From CAYWNA01 sp964459305 (lineage in GTDB: Bacteria; Planctomycetota; Planctomycetia; Pirellulales; Pirellulaceae), in assembly GCA_964459305.1 (NCBI GenBank), contig CAYWNA010000033.1:8331-72330 (forward strand): a DNA stretch of 64,000 nt, given 5' to 3'. Made by a program: the position numbers and the translations under genes. A model generated the notes under the pieces. That model saw only the letters and a program-made list of their open reading frames with translations. It had not been told where the DNA came from and searched no databases. How positions within the stretch are numbered: the stretch's first letter is position 1; every line of letters starts with the position of its first letter. Below, piece by piece: positions 61,386 through 64,000 of the stretch.

Positions 61386-62459
61386 CTATCGAGTGGACGG
61401 CGGCTGAATCCTGGGCTGCAAACGGGCGGCTCTTTGTTGCCTTCCATACTCCCCATACCCACTTCGTCGCTCGGACGCGGGCGAAGTCCCGTGAGCGTCG
61501 TTCATGTCTGGGGAGATGTAAATTCTTGTATGGTACTTCTCCGGGTATTGGAACCTCGAAGGGTCGGTGACGGGATACTTGTAGGACGGTGGATTCATGG
61601 TTTGGGCCAGTGGCGAGGGATCCGTGTTGCGGGAGTCCTCGGCTGGATTTCCCTCCGCCCCGGTCAAACCTCTCGCTGGCTCCCGGTTCGGCAAACCAAA
61701 CCGCTGGAAGTCCGAGACGGCATCCCGCGGTCCCACACCACCTTGTCCTGACGAGCCCGTTTCTTCTTTGTGACTACGGCCATCTGCGAGAGGGCCTGTG
61801 GCCCGGCCGGTTCCCGTAGCAGGCACTTGCGGGTCCGCCGGCTTATCGGGTATTCCATGGCGAGGGAAAACGGGGTCAGACGGTCGCTGATTTTGCTCGG
61901 CATCCGGCAACGCGGGGATCACCGCGATATCGGCCGGTTCGCTCCGTTCGATGGGGAACTCGCCTGCTGGCGACTCGACGGATCCTCGGTCGCCAGTGAC
62001 CTCGTCGCCATCGCCACTGCTGCGGCGGTCCGCGATCAACACGTAGACTGTAATGAACGTGCCGATCAGCGCAATGGCGATCGCTGCCTGCAAGACCGCA
62101 CGAAGCACACCGGTATCCGTCCGTGCGGGCGGGTCGTCATACGCATCCGTTGTCTCCGCCGAAACCTTTGTCTCCGCGCGAACACGTTCCTGGTCATCGA
62201 CACCAGCCAGCGCCTTTTCGAGCTGCTTTCCAACCGGCCGCTGAACCATCGGCTGCGGCGCAGTTGCCGCGGCATCGCCTCGCTTTACCAAGAGCGATTG
62301 GTCCGTCGCCTCTTCTTCCTCCGGGGGCTCACTAAGATCGGGCAGACGTATCAGCACGGCGAATTCGTCTCGGCCACCTGCCGGTTCTTCGCGAGTGTTT
62401 CTCTGCCTTCGGCGCGCCTCGTCCGGCCTGGTCTGTCGTTGAGCAAACGCGGTGGTCAT
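61386..62459 (-). CDS. Single-pass membrane protein of unknown function, probable exopolysaccharide-module partner
   Basis: About 357 residues from ATG 62459 (MTTAFAQRQTRPDEARRRQR). An acidic cytoplasmic region (LSEPPEEEEATDQSLLVKRG) precedes one membrane helix near residues 123-148 (VLQAAIAIALIGTFITVYVL). The following 200 residues are Pro/Asp/Arg-rich and apparently disordered, ending in a Tyr/Pro-rich segment (YPVTDPSRFQYPEKYHTRIY). No family recognised. It lies 60 bp upstream of the CpsD-like gene on the same strand and is probably cotranscribed with it and the ExeA-like gene. Confidence 0.65.
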   Translation of the reverse strand: MTTAFAQRQTRPDEARRRQRNTREEPAGGRDEFAVLIRLPDLSEPPEEEEATDQSLLVKRGDAAATAPQPMVQRPVGKQLEKALAGVDDQERVRAETKVSAETTDAYDDPPARTDTGVLRAVLQAAIAIALIGTFITVYVLIADRRSSGDGDEVTGDRGSVESPAGEFPIERSEPADIAVIPALPDAEQNQRPSDPVFPRHGIPDKPADPQVPATGTGRATGPLADGRSHKEETGSSGQGGVGPRDAVSDFQRFGLPNREPARGLTGAEGNPAEDSRNTDPSPLAQTMNPPSYKYPVTDPSRFQYPEKYHTRIYISPDMNDAHGTSPASERRSGYGEYGRQQRAARLQPRIQPPSTR

Positions 62460-63023
62460 AGTCGGCGTCCATTCGAGGGGGAATAGGCGCATCTGGCTGG
62501 AAGCGCACCAGAAAACGCAGGTATCGTATCAGCATTTATCGGTAGGGATTGGAGCGGCCTTGAGTCTTGGATAGACTTTTACGCCTAGCTAAGAAATATT
62601 CGCATGACAGGATGGGTAAAATGCGACCCGGTGGCGTCCTGCACAGTCTGGAGGGCCGTGATGCCTATCGCTGATTTACCTGGCGCGGAGGCGAATTGTC
62701 CTCTAGCCACGGATCATTTGTACGGCGCTCGTCCGTGACGAAAAAGCCCGGCCTGTCCCAATCGTGTTCGGCACGGTAATCGCAGTGAGGTATTGTATCA
62801 GGTCGAGACGCGTCTTGGGGTGCAGGACGGGCGGTGCGAGGCGTTGACTATATGGCAGGAGGCTGGATTTAGCCTGCCGAGAACGCCAACGATGCGGCGT
62901 TCTCACCGGGGGCATGGCAGGGATAAGACGTTCGGGCAAGAGAAGTTCCACGTAAGTGCAGAGATGCGCGCAGCGTGAAGCGGCTCGTGACGCGAGATGG
63001 CAACGCGGCCGAGTTGGTGTGGA
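62460..63023. other. Gap between the membrane protein and the transposase, with a hairpin
   Basis: About 560 bp with no supported gene. A 9-bp perfect stem GAGAACGCC...GGCGTTCTC lies at 62879-62904, but no T-run follows. The left end of the IS4 element must lie in the right part of this gap, but I cannot identify its inverted repeat because the other end is outside the window. Confidence 0.45.
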
Positions 63024-64000
63024 TCATGAGTTTGCGGCAGCCGCCTCGTCCTGGCGTTTCAGTTTGTCCAGGTGGCGCACCAGCTCGTCTTCGCTGGCCA
63101 GACCGAGGAAATAGAAGCAGGTCATCTCGTACGTACGGAGCGTCGGCTTGCGCCCCGTCCAGAGACTGATCAGCAGGCAGGCGATGATGGCACAGTAGGT
63201 TTGAATCTCAATGCCATCTTGCTTGCGGCTCAACAAATGCCGGCAGCCGAGGATGTGTTTGAAGAACCTGAAAAATATCTCGATGGTCCACCTCCAGGAG
63301 TAAATCAAAGCGATAATCTCGGCGGGGACGTCCAGTAGGTTTGTGGCGATCCGCAAGATCCCGTCACTGGAGCCGCCGCTGGAGCCGCCGCGGTAGGTGC
63401 CCCGCTTTGTATGAGGTGAACACTTCACGCACACCAGACGGATCTTATGATCGGGGCGGGATTCCTCCTTGCCCGATTGGCCGATGTTGACGATTTGATC
63501 GCTGAGCACGCCCGCCGCACGATCCGCGTCGGAAAGTGGATTCTGTTGCGTCACCTCGTAGACGCTGTTGTCTCGCAACCGGCAGACGTAACTGCTCTCT
63601 GCTTTGACGATCTTATTGAACAGCGCAAACTTGGCGTAGCCGCGATCCATGACGTACAGCCGGTCGGACTCAAGCGTTCGTTCGAGCACCGAGCGTTCAT
63701 CATTCTCGCCGCCGCCGTTGGGGGTTACGTCAATGCGAGTCGGTACGTAGCGGTCGACTTCGAAATGCGTGTGCAGCCGCCACTTCACCAGCCCGGAGCC
63801 CGTGTTCTCCTTGAGCCACGACGCCTGCATGATTTCAGGCAACACAGATAGCAACGTGCCGTCCACCAGAGTCAGAGTGTGGTCCAGATCTTTGACCCTC
63901 GCATCGCGGGCGAACGGCTTGAGCTCCTCTCCCAGCTCACGGATGATTTCTTTCAGTCGTTCGGCGTCGAAGACCGTTGCCGCTTCGGACCAGGATCCGA
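63024..64000 (-). mobile_element. IS4-family transposase (N-terminus off window)
   Basis: The frame is open from 63024 to the window edge (about 325 residues). DDE signatures: first D in LDHTLTLVDGTLLSVLPEIM, second D in YVMDRGYAKFALFN, and the IS4 hallmark Y-(2)-R-(3)-E-(6)-K in IYSWRWTIEIFFRFFKHILG. A Gly/Ser stretch (RGGSSGGSSDG) lies before the third motif. It is closest in style to IS4-type elements of planctomycetes. The C-terminus looks complete, so the element may be intact beyond the window. Confidence 0.9.

Noticed and set aside
62879..62904. Rho-independent terminator
   Set aside because: The stem is good but has no T-run in either direction and no gene that clearly ends at it.

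Overview
The window looks like a chromosomal segment of a planctomycete, most likely a Pirellulales-type member of Planctomycetota. The support is: an ECF sigma factor followed by giant Ser/Thr kinases with WD40 and leucine-rich C-termini; exported proteins whose N-terminus carries a motif like LENRELLA or FEERLVLSA; a diheme protein related to the hydrazine synthase alpha middle domain; a SpoVG with an inserted zinc ribbon; and dispersed palindromic repeats that also occur in-frame inside genes. Taxonomy is inferred from gene content only.

Layout. 1-3262: a secreted two-enzyme fusion (GH20 plus GH89 glycosidase), cut by the window edge. 3442-14053: an exported TPR/CHAT protein, a small lipoprotein, a giant kinase with a helical C-terminus, a broken glycosyltransferase copy and an RTX-like repeat protein. 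14339-24769: an ECF sigma factor and two paralogous receptor-like kinases (WD40; WD40 plus LRR). 24795-26160: a repeat array, a REP-associated transposase (RAYT), and relics of an LRR gene and of a transposase. 26174-29369: glycosyltransferase and trpBA. 29656-32666: a lipoprotein with a cysteine-less thioredoxin fold, an Hpt protein and a Cys-rich repeat protein. 32858-37860: response regulator, hybrid histidine kinase and miaB on the minus strand. 38406-42876: selA, then trpD with two purine nucleoside phosphorylases. 42920-50194: subtilisin-like protease, TerC, SpoVG, ispE and a Tat-exported molybdopterin oxidoreductase. 50195-52677: an ABC exporter pair. 53132-59037: TonB-dependent receptor, ECF sigma factor and diheme protein. 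59127-62459: ExeA-type ATPase, CpsD-like ATPase and a membrane protein. 63024-64000: an IS4-family transposase running off the right edge.

How the genes relate. Much of the window concerns sensing and signalling (three kinases, two ECF factors, hybrid kinase, response regulator, Hpt) and the cell surface (glycosidases, RTX and S8 proteins, exporters, probable exopolysaccharide module). Ordinary housekeeping genes (trpABD, selA, miaB, ispE, PNP) lie between them.

The most striking pattern is repeat biology. Palindromic REP-like elements lie between genes, in an array beside the RAYT gene, and in-frame inside three large coding sequences. In one case the paralogous kinase lacks the insert, so the insertion can be read directly. 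The other notable observations are the GH20-GH89 fusion, the RAYT with an altered HUH motif, the zinc-ribbon SpoVG, and tandem PNPs that differ at the base-specificity residue.
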